64,000 bases of DNA, from the NCBI RefSeq assembly GCF_905163445.1, contig NC_053184.1, positions 18,414,001-18,478,000 of the forward strand. Direction: 5' to 3'. Under the pieces are notes generated by a model. It did no database searches, had not been told where the DNA came from, and was given only the letters and a program-made list of their open reading frames with translations. The stretch is from Pararge aegeria (Eukaryota > Arthropoda > Insecta > Lepidoptera > Nymphalidae). The first letter of the stretch is position 1; each line of letters opens with the position of its first letter. Shown here one piece after another: positions 47,601-52,269 of the stretch. A program made the translations under genes and the position numbers.

Positions 47601-49718
47601 TCTATAAGTGATGATAAGAGAGACATTAAAGTCTGAAGTCTGTTAAATATTAATGATCTCTAGTTTAGAGAATTTTTTGAGAAGATTTATGCACAACCGA
47701 TTAAACACTGATACTAAGTATATGCGGATTAAGTATAAGGAATGGATGTGAGAGGCGAAAGAACACATCAGAGGATAATTGCGTGCCTGTGTTAATTGTA
47801 AAGTACTGAGTAGATAATTGGATTATCATGTTCGCTTGTTAAACGTCTTTTCTTGTATCCGATTTTGTATATCTTAATTAAAATTACAATTACCTTAGTG
47901 GTATAGCAGTCAGTAGCTCAGCTACGTAACCCGAGGACCAGGGTTTAAACCTGGGTCAGGACTAAATATGTTCATTGATTATTTTTCGGTTTAGAAGTTC
48001 TTAGTAAGCGTGTTAGGATAACAGTGTTGGCTCGGTCTACATGCTACATGGTACCCACCATAGTTTAAGCTATTAGAGCTTAAACCCACCATGCTGCCCC
48101 ATGCCTCATATTATACCTACCCGCTGACTGACTTCCCCAAAAAAAATAACTTGAAATAAGCTAATTGAATGAGTATAGTAGTATATATATATATATATAT
48201 ATAAAACTTGTGACTGTCAATTATAGACAAATAATTTGCAATAAAATAAAATTGCGACTATAATTAAAGATCTAAGCTATCCTATCTCTTAAGTTGGACC
48301 AGACTGCTCACGGTGTGCCAATTTAATTTAAAATCGGTTAAGTAGTTTAGGAGTCCATCGCGGACAAACATCGTGACAGGAGATTTATATATATTAAGAT
48401 ATGTACTGGCATTATAATAAGCTTTACCTTTACCTCGATATTTCGTAAAACACAAAACGTCAACATCGATACAACGTGTTAATGAAATTAGAAATATTCC
48501 TTCACAGGCTTTAGAGGTACGTTATTTACCGTTTCTGAGAATAATCTGTGAAACCGAAACGCTAATAGTTTTCGGCTAAACCACTGACATAGTTTTCACT
48601 GAAAAAAAACACATACATCCCACGCAAAATCAAAATGAGGTTATTCCTGTCAGTTTATTAGGTACCTGTCGCGTATAGCTATGGTAGTATGCCAGTGTCA
48701 GTCTTTTATCTGCAATAGGTTTGTCAAAAGTAAACTTTTAATAAATGATTTGGAATTCGTTTGTATGAAAAATAAAAATATGCTTCTTTTGATTTAAACT
48801 TATTTCAAAGTGATTTTTTATGACATATACTTGCACCCTTCAACAGTATTTCGTAATTTGTTTATACGTTGTTTTTATATTTTATGGTAGATACGTATAC
48901 ATGAGATATAGGGCACGGGTCTCCTAGAAAGGAAGCTCCACCATGCTGACCTAATTACTTATAACGCACATAACTTCGATAATAATATGGAAGTGCGTGT
49001 TGGGGCTCGAAAAATTACCCCTGACTAGCTGTTGCCTGCGTTGTTCGTTCGCGTTTATTCCGTTTTTTTATCATTGCTCTTTTAATCATTTTAATCTCAT
49101 TTTTCATGTCCTTTGCGCATAATAAGTGCCATCTACAGGCTTACTTGAATTAAGATATTTTTTTACTCTATAAATTCCATGGGAACGGTTTGTTTTTCTG
49201 GGATAAAAAGTCCATCATTATTTTAAATAACTCTGTGCCAAAAATCAAGTCGATTTCTTAGTTAGGGCGTGAAATAAGTGTAAACTAACAAATTCACTTT
49301 CACATTTATAATATTATTAATGACTAGCTGGATACCCGCGACTTCATTCGCGTGAATTAAGGTTATATTATTCCCGCGGTTACTCTCTTATTTCCCGGGA
49401 TAAAAGGTAGCCTATTCCATGTCAAAGGCTGCTACATGCATGCCAAATGTCATCAAAATCCGTTCAGCCACTTTTACGTGATAGAGTAACAAACATCCAA
49501 ACTTTCACATTTATAATATTAAGTAGGATAAAGATTCCCTTCATGAGATCCTATAATTGGCTTTTCAGGTAGCTTGGGTCGACGCAGACACCGGTCAAGA
49601 GAGAGTGCTGTGGCGTGAGATAGATAAACTGTCCAGGGTTGTGTTCCCCGCGCTCTTCTTGCTCTTCGTGACAATGTACTGGCCTGTATTACTCTTGAAG
49701 ACCAAGGCATCTTCATAA
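14353..49718 (+). CDS. Cys-loop ligand-gated chloride channel subunit, pHCl-2/Hodor-like (10 exons)
   Basis: Join: 14353-14396, 25574-25650, 32307-32406, 32982-33136, 39184-39339, 40983-41123, 43453-43682, 44998-45138, 46994-47179, 49569-49718. All introns are GT-AG with phases 2,1,2,1,1,1,0,0,0, giving 459 residues. Visible: signal peptide (1-~17), WHPD loop (113-116), Cys-loop C157/C171 with 13 residues between, M1 ~244-264, M2 ~270-290 (PGRVT, 6' Thr, 9' Leu), M3 ~302-327, a Pro/Thr-rich M3-M4 loop, and M4 ~434-453. N-glycosylation sequons are at N25, N142 and N226. There is no second Cys pair before M1, unlike glycine, glutamate- or histamine-gated channels. The family forms pentameric plasma-membrane anion channels. 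In Drosophila the CG11340/CG7589/CG6927 group includes pH- and zinc-responsive channels of gut and Malpighian tubule. Ligand and tissue here are inferred from that resemblance only. Family confidence is very high, subgroup confidence moderate, and exon 1 is a prediction. Confidence 0.93.
14440..14665 (+). repeat. SINE-3 copy in intron 1
   Basis: Diverged tRNA-like head ('cacgggttcggtctacgggag' as B-box) followed by 'gaatttataatttctgaatt', 'ctctggtctgg', 'tggtacgatgccgtgtagaaa' and 'agcccgctaccatctg'. It matches the complete copy at 42690-43013. Confidence 0.75.
14685..14930 (-). repeat. SINE-1, full length, antisense (intron 1)
   Basis: Starts with 'acgacaatgcacacattgcc', carries the complete body, then the head ('gggaatcgaacccacggcc', 'gcccactgcgc') at its right end. 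Confidence 0.85.
15234..15495 (-). mobile_element. Helitron-like element, antisense, 3' end incomplete
   Basis: The right end reads 'tttataatattagtaggga', the reverse complement of the Helitron start seen at 9926, and is followed by T. The left end has 'gcggcttcgcccgcg' but lacks the terminal CTAG. Confidence 0.7.
15983..16298. repeat. Near-perfect 158-bp tandem duplication
   Basis: 15983-16140 and 16141-16298 differ at about one base (aaaataattg versus aaaatagttg). There is no gap between copies. It lies in intron 1. Confidence 0.95.
16560..16665 (+). repeat. CR1-like LINE 3' UTR fragment
   Basis: The 'gttgcctgacagagatcgct' and 'actaagcgataaggccgcc' motif is followed by 'ttttgcatg' and an (aaataaat) tail. 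Confidence 0.65.
16963..17330 (-). repeat. L-B non-LTR 3' end, antisense (intron 1)
   Basis: Starts (agtcaa)n 'atctttattcaagtaggccc', with internal matches to 7474-7975, including 'gaagagcaacctggttagagc' and 'actataataggacttttcta'. An internal deletion removes the 'cttaaaactaaagctacgag' part. Confidence 0.75.
17595..17735. repeat. (GACA)n/(GACG)n microsatellite
   Basis: About 140 bp of gaca units with interspersed gacg and ccga variants, in intron 1. Open frames on both strands here translate the repeat (TDRQ and SVCL runs) and are not genes. Confidence 0.95.
17975..18095 (+). repeat. SINE-2 3' end, sense
   Basis: 'gccagcgtggtggactacgg', 'ccttctcattgtgg', 'gtagtgggccggtatta' and a (gat)n-like end match the 3' end of SINE-2. 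Confidence 0.75.
18640..19021 (+). repeat. L-C non-LTR 3' end with (TTGAATT)n tail
   Basis: Runs from 'ggattgagtatacgctttta' through 'gaaagaatgtgttaaaacac'-type sequence, 'atctctcacaagatag', 'gagtttcttgccggcttctt' and 'ggcctacttgaaataaatga'. It ends in three ttgaatt units, as expected for a non-LTR 3' terminus. The antisense open frame 18800-19033 is a shadow of this. Confidence 0.8.
19603..19651. repeat. Perfect 21-bp hairpin
   Basis: Arms 19603-19623 and 19631-19651 are exact reverse complements around a 7-nt loop (acagtgc). It is adjacent to an antisense CR1-like 3' fragment (~19660-19760). Confidence 0.9.
19660..19770 (-). repeat. CR1-like LINE 3' UTR, antisense
   Basis: 'acaatttggcagccttatcgct' is the antisense form of the recurring 'agcgataaggc..cc' motif, followed by a 'cagcg' region like that at 35640. 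Confidence 0.5.
19995..20065 (+). repeat. CR1-like LINE 3' UTR motif
   Basis: 'agggttgtctggaggagatc' and 'gccttaagcgataacaccgc' followed by a T-rich stretch. Confidence 0.6.
20168..20462 (-). repeat. SINE-2, nearly full length, antisense (intron 1)
   Basis: Runs from 'catcatatcaaccccttatc' through 'aaggccgtcgtccaccacgc', 'ggagaactctcaggcttgca', 'ccttcaccgtttaagcaagt' to the head ('gtgctgcgattcaaactcgg', 'gaagtcctatccaccgc'). Confidence 0.85.
20535..20760 (+). repeat. CR1-like LINE 3' UTR
   Basis: Contains 'aggttcctttgcaaaaatcgc..tttagcgacaaggc' and later 'cacccacgatacaggcttgt' with the inverse 'gtgtgggtgc'. The same pair of features is seen at 12540-12590. Confidence 0.5.
20968..21120 (-). 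repeat. SINE-1, truncated antisense
   Basis: 'acttataaaatacagataaac', then 'ccagttgtgggaatcgaacc', 'cacggccttggactcata' and a shortened head ending 'gcccaatcgg'. The 3' end of the element is missing. Confidence 0.8.
21160..21590 (+). repeat. SINE-3 split by a hAT-like MITE
   Basis: The head side (21160-21301: 'gacgacgcagcggtcagcgc', B-box-like 'cggattcggtccccgg') and the tail side (21450-21590: 'ctaagcgttccagtacgata', 'tcacttaccagcaggtaaga', 'tttgtagtggaacaaaa') belong to one SINE-3. They are separated by the element 21302-21449. Confidence 0.75.
21302..21449. mobile_element. hAT-like MITE, copy 1 (148 bp)
   Basis: Termini CAGTGGCGTGCAC and the inverse GTGCACGCCACTG. It is flanked by 8-bp direct repeats cctgtacc (21294-21301) and cctatacc (21450-21457), one mismatch. 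The 8-bp target duplication and CAGTGGC-type ends are typical of hAT. It carries no coding sequence. Confidence 0.85.
22405..22500. repeat. Short minisatellite, 22-23 bp period
   Basis: 'ggtttattgaaa' recurs at about 22428, 22451 and 22473, each followed by 'cccgcgc'- or 'ccgcacc'-type sequence. The run starts in 'gcgatttcgtccgcg', which resembles a Helitron 3' region. Confidence 0.75.
22520..22760 (+). repeat. SINE-1, sense, diverged (intron 1)
   Basis: Head 'gctaattggcgcagtaggcg' and 'ggtttcgattcccac', body with small duplications, and the end 'cttactttggggctagatgg'. Confidence 0.8.
22800..24250. mobile_element. Fold-back type element with inverted arms
   Basis: The plus-strand segment around 22840-22960 ('ggtgtggagt', 'gaagaaattataaattacac', 'gcttttcgcggagtatagca', 'attaagcttaattttcat') returns inverted around 23997-24130. 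The same module occurs at 29035-29105 and inverted twice at 63425-63790. The ~1-kb centre holds AT-rich sequence and a LINE remnant. Boundaries are approximate. Confidence 0.6.
23640..23865 (-). pseudogene. LINE-derived coding remnant, antisense
   Basis: The minus strand reads an open, GC-rich stretch with 'RRHRLSLLAVPNGRTKLLK', 'APLTRALRTLNVIAEKTDLF' and a Cys pair. A pattern of the type 'L.VP..RT..L...PL.RAL..LN.IA...DLF.C' is one I associate with the C-terminal region of jockey/CR1-like non-LTR elements. Composition contrasts with the AT-rich surroundings. No RT motifs flank it. The plus-strand open frame over the same bases is a shadow. Family is unconfirmed. Confidence 0.45.
24845..25090. 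repeat. SINE-3 with internal orientation switch
   Basis: Sense SINE-3 up to 'ctaagcgatttagcgttcctgtacgatgcc' (~24948) is followed directly by antisense SINE-3 ('ccctaatcggtttctacgtg', then 'accaaaccggagaaaattca', 'gaaataac'). Confidence 0.7.
25574..25650 (+). CDS. Channel exon 2
   Basis: 77 bp between acceptor 'ttattacag' and donor GTATAA. Encodes residues 16-40 (starts LCND, includes sequon NHT at 25-27, ends PENYVK) plus the first base of E41. Joining to exon 3 gives NYVKEMRPPSRKG. This is the mature N-terminal helix region before the first beta strand. Confidence 0.88.
25826..26125 (+). repeat. SINE-2, full length, sense (intron 2)
   Basis: Head 'ggtgatagcccagtgagtag' and B-box-like 'gtttgaatcccagcacgcac', then 'cggtgaggaaacctgcatac', 'ttgggcaagcgtggtggagt', and a (gat)n tail. 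Confidence 0.88.
26268..26462 (-). mobile_element. Helitron-like fragment, antisense
   Basis: 'atttcgctcgcgttc', 'ttttcctggaataaaaaatg' and the terminal 'catttataatattagg' match antisense Helitron sequence, as at 49025-49318. Part of the same body ('ttttcctgggataaaaaatg') recurs at about 26530. Confidence 0.6.
26600..27819. other. Intron 2 stretch with no recognisable feature
   Basis: AT-rich. No repeat family described here matches and no conserved open frame is seen. Confidence 0.45.
27820..28025 (+). repeat. SINE-2 5' two-thirds, diverged
   Basis: 'gaggtaatagctctgtagtt' head, 'cacgcacctctaatttgtcg', 'gaaggaaaacatcgtgagga' and 'ctccataatgttttt'. Confidence 0.7.
28105..28215 (-). repeat. 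SINE-2 3' fragment, antisense
   Basis: 'catcatcatcagggcacggg', 'aatgagaagggtttaggtcg' and 'ccaccacgctg'-type sequence in antisense order. Confidence 0.75.
28225..28535 (+). repeat. L-A non-LTR 3' end, sense (intron 2)
   Basis: 'gtgagatggtgataacaaaa', 'tcttcttagaccatgg', 'ggaaccctcgtagctttagg', 'cctgtgataggcctacatga' and the tail 'gaatttgaacttgaattt'. Sense partner of 4290-4505. Confidence 0.75.
28570..28965 (-). repeat. SINE-2, antisense, interrupted by a hairpin
   Basis: The left part ('gtccaccacgctggctaagt', 'gagaactctcagacattcag') breaks at 'caagcaagtgatattc', where a perfect hairpin starts (arms 28680-28698 and 28708-28726, 19 bp, 9-nt loop). About 150 bp of other sequence follows before the head resumes ('aatacgaggtgcgtgtcagg', 'caaactcggctccccgatag'). 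Confidence 0.7.
29234..29426. mobile_element. hAT-like MITE, copy 2 (193 bp)
   Basis: Ends CACTGGCGTGCATAGAGGG and inverse CCCTCTATGCACGCCACTG. An exact 8-bp target duplication cttagtgg lies at 29226-29233 and 29427-29434. It sits inside a short sense SINE-2 head ('ggtgacagcttagtgg...ctagggcttc'). Non-coding. Confidence 0.9.
29452..29622 (-). repeat. SINE-2 5' half, antisense
   Basis: 'catggagaactct', 'ttttccttcaccgttaaata', 'gtgcgtgctgtgattcagac', ending 'cactgggctatcaccg'. It directly follows ~25 bp of sense SINE-2 head split by the MITE, so orientation switches. Confidence 0.8.
30040..30165 (+). repeat. SINE-2 fragment, internally deleted
   Basis: 'aaaaacattgtgaggaaacc', 'tgcatgcctga', 'aggagaccctggccttattg' and the end 'atgttgatgatgat'. 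Confidence 0.65.
30505..30740 (-). repeat. CR1-like LINE 3' UTR, antisense, copy 1
   Basis: Starts 'gaagaagaagaaacactttat', 'tgcacgtataacatac', then 'agacatgcaaagg', 'gcaagagaacgggatag' and 'atttaaataaat'. Parallel copy at 31610-31880. Confidence 0.65.
31610..31880 (-). repeat. CR1-like LINE 3' UTR, antisense, copy 2
   Basis: 'aagaagaaacactttattgc', 'gtagacatgcaaaggcggcc', 'gcaagagaatgggatag'. It retains the 'ggcggcc' motif lost from copy 1. AT-rich simple sequence follows to about 31925. The plus open frame 31558-31794 lies in this repeat. Confidence 0.7.
32307..32406 (+). CDS. Channel exon 3
   Basis: 100 bp, acceptor 'ttttttacag'. Encodes M42-F73 with two bases of R74: MRPPSRKGQPVVVEFSIYVV through VNSINVEDMDF, the first extracellular beta strands (V.F.IYV..V.SI....MDF is the family signature). 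The donor is weak, GTGCTA. Reading through it adds one Cys then a stop. Intron 3 is only 575 bp. Confidence 0.95.
32982..33136 (+). CDS. Channel exon 4
   Basis: 155 bp, acceptor 'atttcag', donor GTACGT. Encodes V75-T125: VDMFIRQTWVESRL, an acidic stretch EDIFEEGDD, then LPPEFFDNLWHPDPYFLNSK. The W.PD loop (113-116) is a hallmark of Cys-loop subunits. Confidence 0.97.
34200..34560 (+). pseudogene. RTE-like LINE C-terminal remnant (intron 4)
   Basis: Frame-broken matches to the RTE-type C-terminus: a K(L)RVTQRA...V-like start, then DQI.NE.IRRRTRVTEI, RVATLKWKWAGHI, RRWG.KV, GKRSVSR, W and an AG/AT..Q.RTV end. Stops and frameshifts are present. The typical terminal 'tatgtccagcaattgacgtc' follows. 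A second copy lies at 56990-57350. RT catalytic motifs are absent. Confidence 0.75.
34594..34797. mobile_element. hAT-like MITE, copy 3 (decayed ends)
   Basis: Internal sequence and TIR ('cgtgcatagagggtatgca') match copy 2. The left end is cagcgtgcat, missing tgg, and no clean 8-bp duplication remains. Confidence 0.75.
34879..34913. repeat. Perfect 15-bp hairpin (intron 4)
   Basis: Arms 34879-34893 and 34899-34913 around a 5-nt loop (ggtaa). Confidence 0.9.
35560..35800 (-). repeat. CR1-like LINE 3' UTR, antisense (intron 4)
   Basis: 'tgaatgaatatactttttca', 'aattggcggccttatggcga' and 'ttcttccaggcaacc' in antisense order, followed by 'taaattaaat'. Confidence 0.6.
36581..36955. mobile_element. 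TIR element (CAACGTG ends), copy 2
   Basis: Starts caacgtgtaaatgaaaatcg and ends ccattacacgttg. Flanked by tata on both sides (36577-36580 and 36956-36959), which allows a TA or TATA duplication. Lies in intron 4. Confidence 0.8.
37000..39180. other. Intron 4 stretch with no recognisable feature
   Basis: AT-rich. Overlapping open frames at 37837-38127 on both strands show no family motif. Nothing indicates an alternative exon. Confidence 0.45.
39184..39339 (+). CDS. Channel exon 5 (Cys-loop)
   Basis: 156 bp, acceptor 'atttccag', donor GTAAGT. Encodes EIAELTHKFSSVTLYRNQTV (126-145), RYAARMHAIIA, then the Cys-loop from C157 (CQMEFQLYPMD) to C171 and PIYIES. The LYPMD core and the 13-residue spacing define the family. 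The sequon NQT is at 142-144. Confidence 0.98.
39995..40345 (-). repeat. L-C non-LTR 3' end, antisense (intron 5)
   Basis: 'catttcaagtaggcttactt', 'gtagtgactctaccgccggt', 'tcggaaggcagactctacc', 'ttcttgtgagagatgaaac', 'taacacattctttaaactc'. Confidence 0.8.
40983..41123 (+). CDS. Channel exon 6
   Basis: 141 bp, acceptor 'gttcttccag', donor GTAAGT. Encodes F178 (split codon) to D224: FSYSNQKVRFQWSEAGVTIN, PELKLLQYHIGEPLRLEETN and GYMIDKD, covering the strands before M1. It contains no Cys, so the second disulfide of glycine-, glutamate- and histamine-gated channels is absent. An ATG at 40907 upstream lies in the intron and is not a start. Confidence 0.97.
41255..41475 (-). pseudogene. LINE C-terminal remnant, antisense (intron 6)
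   Basis: The minus strand reads RGRSPMRWTDQIKSSVGGPL, HECTRLSANREKWRMIVRRV and TTTTNNVPP before a stop. This is the usual C-terminal end of a lepidopteran non-LTR reverse transcriptase (RGRP..RW.DQI...G..L.E..R.A..R..WR.I). Only about 60 codons remain. Confidence 0.75.
41755..42060. mobile_element. Helitron-like remnant carrying a 23-bp hairpin
   Basis: 'cagctttgcccgcgtagaat' and 'tctcatacgaagttttatc' resemble Helitron 3' and body sequence. Within it, arms 41967-41989 and 41993-42015 form a perfect hairpin with loop gta. Element boundaries are uncertain. Confidence 0.45.
42690..43013 (+). repeat. SINE-3, full length, sense (intron 6)
   Basis: tRNA-like head: A-box region 'ccctggcgcaacggtgaccg', B-box 'ggttcgattcctggc'. 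Then 'tttataatttctgaattttc', 'tggtttggtctgg', 'gctaagcgatttagtgttcc', 'gtagacaccgattagg', 'gtgagattgcagtcaagggc' and an A-rich tail. Best copy of this family in the window. Confidence 0.88.
43180..43425 (-). repeat. SINE-2, antisense, internal deletion (intron 6)
   Basis: 'catcatcatcacatcaaccc', 'gccgtagtccaccatgctgg', 'ggtggactccacacaccttt', 'aactctcaggcatgcagg', ending 'ccactaggctatcaccgc'. It ends 28 bp before exon 7, next to that exon's acceptor. Confidence 0.85.
43453..43682 (+). CDS. Channel exon 7 (M1-M2)
   Basis: 230 bp, acceptor 'atttccag', donor GTAATA. Encodes G225 (split) to K301: NFSRLVVYFRFERQIGHHLI, QTFAPSSLVVMLSWFSFWLD (M1), LDAIPGRVTLLVTCMLTLVT (M2 with P270 G271 R272 at -2', -1', 0'; T278 at 6'; L281 at 9') and MFTGLRADIPPVAYVK. 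Anion channels usually have Pro-Ala at -2'/-1'; here it is Pro-Gly. Confidence 0.98.
43760..43850 (+). repeat. tRNA-like SINE head fragment
   Basis: 'ccgtctagtggttagagtg' with B-box-like 'agattcaaatcccgggtta'. It is tRNA-derived, but the acceptor stem does not pair and unrelated SINE-type sequence follows, so I do not call it a tRNA gene. Confidence 0.55.
43905..44215 (+). repeat. L-C non-LTR 3' end, sense (intron 7)
   Basis: 'aaaacacgtttaacaaatcg', 'ttccttaacgacaaggctgc', 'tcatctctcacaaaacag', 'ttgccggctcttctcagtgg', 'ggcctacttgaaataaatga' and (ttgaatt)n. Confidence 0.85.
44998..45138 (+). CDS. Channel exon 8 (M3)
   Basis: 141 bp, phase 0 on both sides, acceptor 'tttctcag', donor GTAAGA. 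Encodes A302-V348: ALDLWMAGCMMFVFAALAEF and VVVKVLDKQY (M3 and its cytoplasmic end), then a hydrophilic QMNKSKTQESIPRIIPV. Confidence 0.98.
45709..45745. repeat. Perfect 17-bp hairpin (intron 8)
   Basis: Arms 45709-45725 and 45729-45745 around the loop gta, the same loop as the hairpin at 41967-42015. Confidence 0.9.
46994..47179 (+). CDS. Channel exon 9 (M3-M4 loop)
   Basis: 186 bp, phase 0 on both sides, acceptor 'cttttacag', donor GTAATT. Encodes R349-Q410, a cytoplasmic linker: RLNGEKGSCGTVAAWEGSGV, a TSPTSPPATTP Pro/Thr-rich tract, HPAPGAPTAHM and VERRQSILQ. RRQS (404-407) fits a PKA-type site. It is much more GC-rich than the flanks. Symmetric phases mean skipping would keep the frame. 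This region is normally the least conserved part of the family. Confidence 0.9.
47379..47462 (+). repeat. SINE-1 head only (intron 9)
   Basis: 'ctgccgattggcgcagtgtt', 'ggtccaaggccatgggttcg', 'attcccacaactgggcaatg', then diverges. 5' fragment. Confidence 0.75.
47890..47970 (+). repeat. tRNA-like repeat head
   Basis: 'cttagtggtatagcagtcag' and 'cagggtttaaacctgggtca' resemble A- and B-box regions of a tRNA-derived element. Stems do not form a convincing tRNA. Confidence 0.4.
48472..48871. mobile_element. TIR element (CAACGTG ends), copy 3
   Basis: Starts caacgtgttaatgaaatt and ends tttatacgttg. It has the same internal order as copies 1 and 2, and at 400 bp is the longest. In intron 9. Confidence 0.8.
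48905..49015 (-). repeat. SINE-2 remnant, antisense
   Basis: 'agggcacgggtctcctagaa', 'ccaccatgctgacc', 'acataacttcgataataata' and 'gtgcgtgttggggctcg', with internal deletions. Confidence 0.55.
49025..49318 (-). mobile_element. Helitron-like element, antisense, first of a pair
   Basis: Left end CTAGCTGTTGCCTGCG (preceded by A), body 'ttttctgggataaaaagtcc', right end 'cacatttataatatta'. The reverse complement has the Helitron 3' CTAG and the usual 5' sequence. Confidence 0.7.
49324..49526 (-). mobile_element. Helitron-like element, antisense, second of a pair
   Basis: Left end CTAGCTGGATACCCGCGACT, body 'ttcccgggataaaaggtagc', right end 'atttataatattaagtagga'. Only five bases separate it from the previous element. 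It ends about 40 bp before exon 10. Confidence 0.7.
49569..49718 (+). CDS. Channel exon 10 (M4 and stop)
   Basis: 150 bp including TAA at 49716-49718, acceptor 'cttttcag'. Encodes V411-S459: VAWVDADTGQERVLWREIDK, LSRVVFPALFLLFVTMYWPV (M4) and LLLKTKASS. The D..SR..FP..F..F...YW pattern at M4 is a family hallmark. The short tail after M4 is typical. Confidence 0.98.
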   Translation, partial: VAWVDADTGQERVLWREIDKLSRVVFPALFLLFVTMYWPVLLLKTKASS

Positions 49719-50450
49719 CAATGCGTAGGATCAGCCTAATAAGGTTTACGCATTTCAAAACGCCGAGGTCTCTGGTAACCTTAGTTTATCTATTGGTCTG
49801 GTGTACTAGGGCCATACTAATTTTCCCATTATTGAGACAAAGACTCGTCTCTCGTGATAGAGACTTATGAACCTTTGACCTACGACGCTATTCTAGTGTG
49901 GCTAAAGGGATGTAAGAGGAAACCTTGGTGAATTCAAACAGTGAGTGATTGATGGACTCAAATAAATTGAAGTTATAGACTTGCAATAGAAATCGAATCG
50001 ATGGCTGTATATGTTATTATCTTAGGTAGAAGTGAGTGTAGATACAATTCTTATTAAATTAATTCACTGGCTACTGATTAGAGGATCCATCGGTCCCAGG
50101 GGTATCGATGTGTCAAATAGCGACTTAGATCCGTATAATCAGCATTTGTAGACCAAGAAAAGAGCCGCTGGACGTAAGCAAGTAGCACAAAACCGTAATA
50201 TGTTGAGACCCTGCATCGAAAACGACGTAACGACGATAAGAATTAATGGCCTTATAATTGAAAAATATTGCTTTATTTCATTAAGGTCAATGCAATTTCT
50301 TATAGATATTAAATGTACTAGTAACAGAGTATTTATTATTATATCGACTATTGACATATTTTTAAGAAGAAATTTGACGGCACTAACAGAGTTTTTAACG
50401 ATAACACTTTTGCCCCCTTACAAATAAAGATTGTGTAGCGGGTGTATTGA
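49719..50450 (+). terminator. Probable 3' UTR and polyadenylation signals
   Basis: AATAAA occurs at 49961-49966 and 50423-50428. The second is followed by the GT-rich stretch 'ttgtgtagcgggtgtattg', the usual downstream element, so it is the better candidate. Actual cleavage sites cannot be read from sequence alone. Confidence 0.5.
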
Positions 50451-51330
50451 GTAATCTTGGTTTTATCTGTTTATCACCCCTACTTTGGCAATTTTCAATT
50501 TTATAAGTAAGGGGGTTAGTTAATAGAATTATGTAAGTATATTTTTCATTGCCTTCAAAAATAAAATAACAAATGCATCTAAATAAACGTTACTTATACT
50601 TTACAGATTTTCCATTTGTTGATGTCTTACATGCATCGTCAAGTATTTTAAATTAAAAATGTGTTAGTAAAAATAAACAGACTGCGATTAATTGTCCTAT
50701 TCTAATCAAACTAATAATAACCATTTCAAATTATTTTTTTCAATTTTAGGATACTACTTCAATTTATGTGCAGAAAACACTTATTTATTTAATAATTATT
50801 TAATATTTATTTAATAAATCACAAGAAATTTACCAAGCGAGCTTGTATACAGACGCATAATTTATTATTAAATATATAGATTGTTAGAATAAGTAAAGTC
50901 TATAAGATAAGATTAGGTATATTACCTGGTAAGGCTAAAAGCTTTTTTACTAAGACTTTGAAAGTCCATTGTTAATATTATATGCCTTATTTTGTTGAGC
51001 GAACTCTAGTGAAATATTTAATTACTTGTTATGTCTTTGAAAATATGGCTTAAAGGTATTTTTATATCCGGGGAAAAAGAATCGTGAAACCTGTCCTTAT
51101 ATACAAAAATGTTAAAATTATCGATATATTGAGATTTTGCTAAGAGTTTTGATTATTTGCAAAGGAGACTGCAGTAGCGTAAAGGGTATTACAGACCTGT
51201 AAATGGTAGTGCACTCTTACAAAGAATGGACTACCGCCAGTCTTCTATGTGTATGCACAGAAACTTTATAATTTTGTTTCAATTTGATTAACTGCAGAGT
51301 AATCTAATTCAAGAAAACCCGAACATACAA
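50451..51330. other. No recognisable feature
   Basis: AT-rich downstream flank without a repeat family that I recognise or a credible coding exon. Confidence 0.45.
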
Positions 51331-51334
51331 TTCA

Positions 51335-51400
51335 TGATAACTTTTGACGTTTCAAAAGTGCTTAAAGTAGGCCTACTTGAAATAAATGAATTTAGATTTT
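51335..51400 (+). repeat. L-C non-LTR extreme 3' end
   Basis: 'ttgacgtttcaaaagtgctt', 'aaagtaggcctacttgaaat', 'aaatgaattt'. Confidence 0.75.
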
Positions 51401-51607
51401 TTTTTAATTGACAGTAAAATGATGCCACGTCACGGACATTATATCCAATAACGTCTACGGGTAAATAGAGAAAGACCATGTACGTTATATATTTATCTTT
51501 TGATTATATCTTTGTCATAATAACCCACACGTTAAACTTTTATTACACATACTGGAACAGGGATATTAAACAAGAATAAAAAAAACTAGGTCTACCCTCA
51601 ATGAGTT

Positions 51608-51975
51608 GTCAAAGTCAAAGTCAAAAATATCTTTATTCAAGTAGGCCCATAGGTGGCACTTTTGATGCGTACATAAGAATTACACGGTAGTGAGATGATG
51701 GCGATAACCACATTCGTAAACTTAAAACTAAAGCTACGAGGGTTCCAAACGCGTTCTTGTCTAAGAAGAAGCCCACAACAAACTTAGCCGGGTGGTTTTT
51801 TTTTTGTTATCACCATCTCACAATGTCATTTTAAATTATTAGAAGAGCAACCTGGTTAGAGCAATAATTTACAAGCTTTTTTATCGTTTACGTAGTCCTT
51901 TATACTAAAATAGGACTTTTCTATAAGCTTACGTTTAATACAAACTTTGAGCTTTTTAAGAGACATCTCCTAGTT
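51608..51975 (-). repeat. L-B non-LTR 3' end, antisense
   Basis: Nearly the same as 7474-7860: (agtcaa)n, 'atctttattcaagtaggccc', 'cttttgatgcgtacataaga', 'gagggttccaaacgcgttct', 'gaagagcaacctggttagag', ending 'ttaagagacatctcc'. Confidence 0.85.
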
Positions 51976-52269
51976 GACTAGAGTTGATAGTGTTATAGTG
52001 GAAAAGTATACTGCTAGTGGCACGCGTGACTCATTGCTATTATATTAAGAAAGGCGTTATCTGGTAGCAGTTACAACAGTAATGCTTTTTATAACAGAAA
52101 ACAGAGAACCTTTACATGATCATGGTTGGTTAATATATAAAAATCTTACCTTAGGGAAAAGATCAATAAGATGATACATATATAAAAGAACTGTTAAAAC
52201 GGCTCATCAAGAAACAATGCACATTTTTTTAGTAATTCCTGACATTTGGGATAAAGTACTCTCATACCA

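Noticed and set aside
49519..49758. Open frame on the minus strand at channel exon 10
   Set aside because: Antisense shadow of the M4-coding exon.
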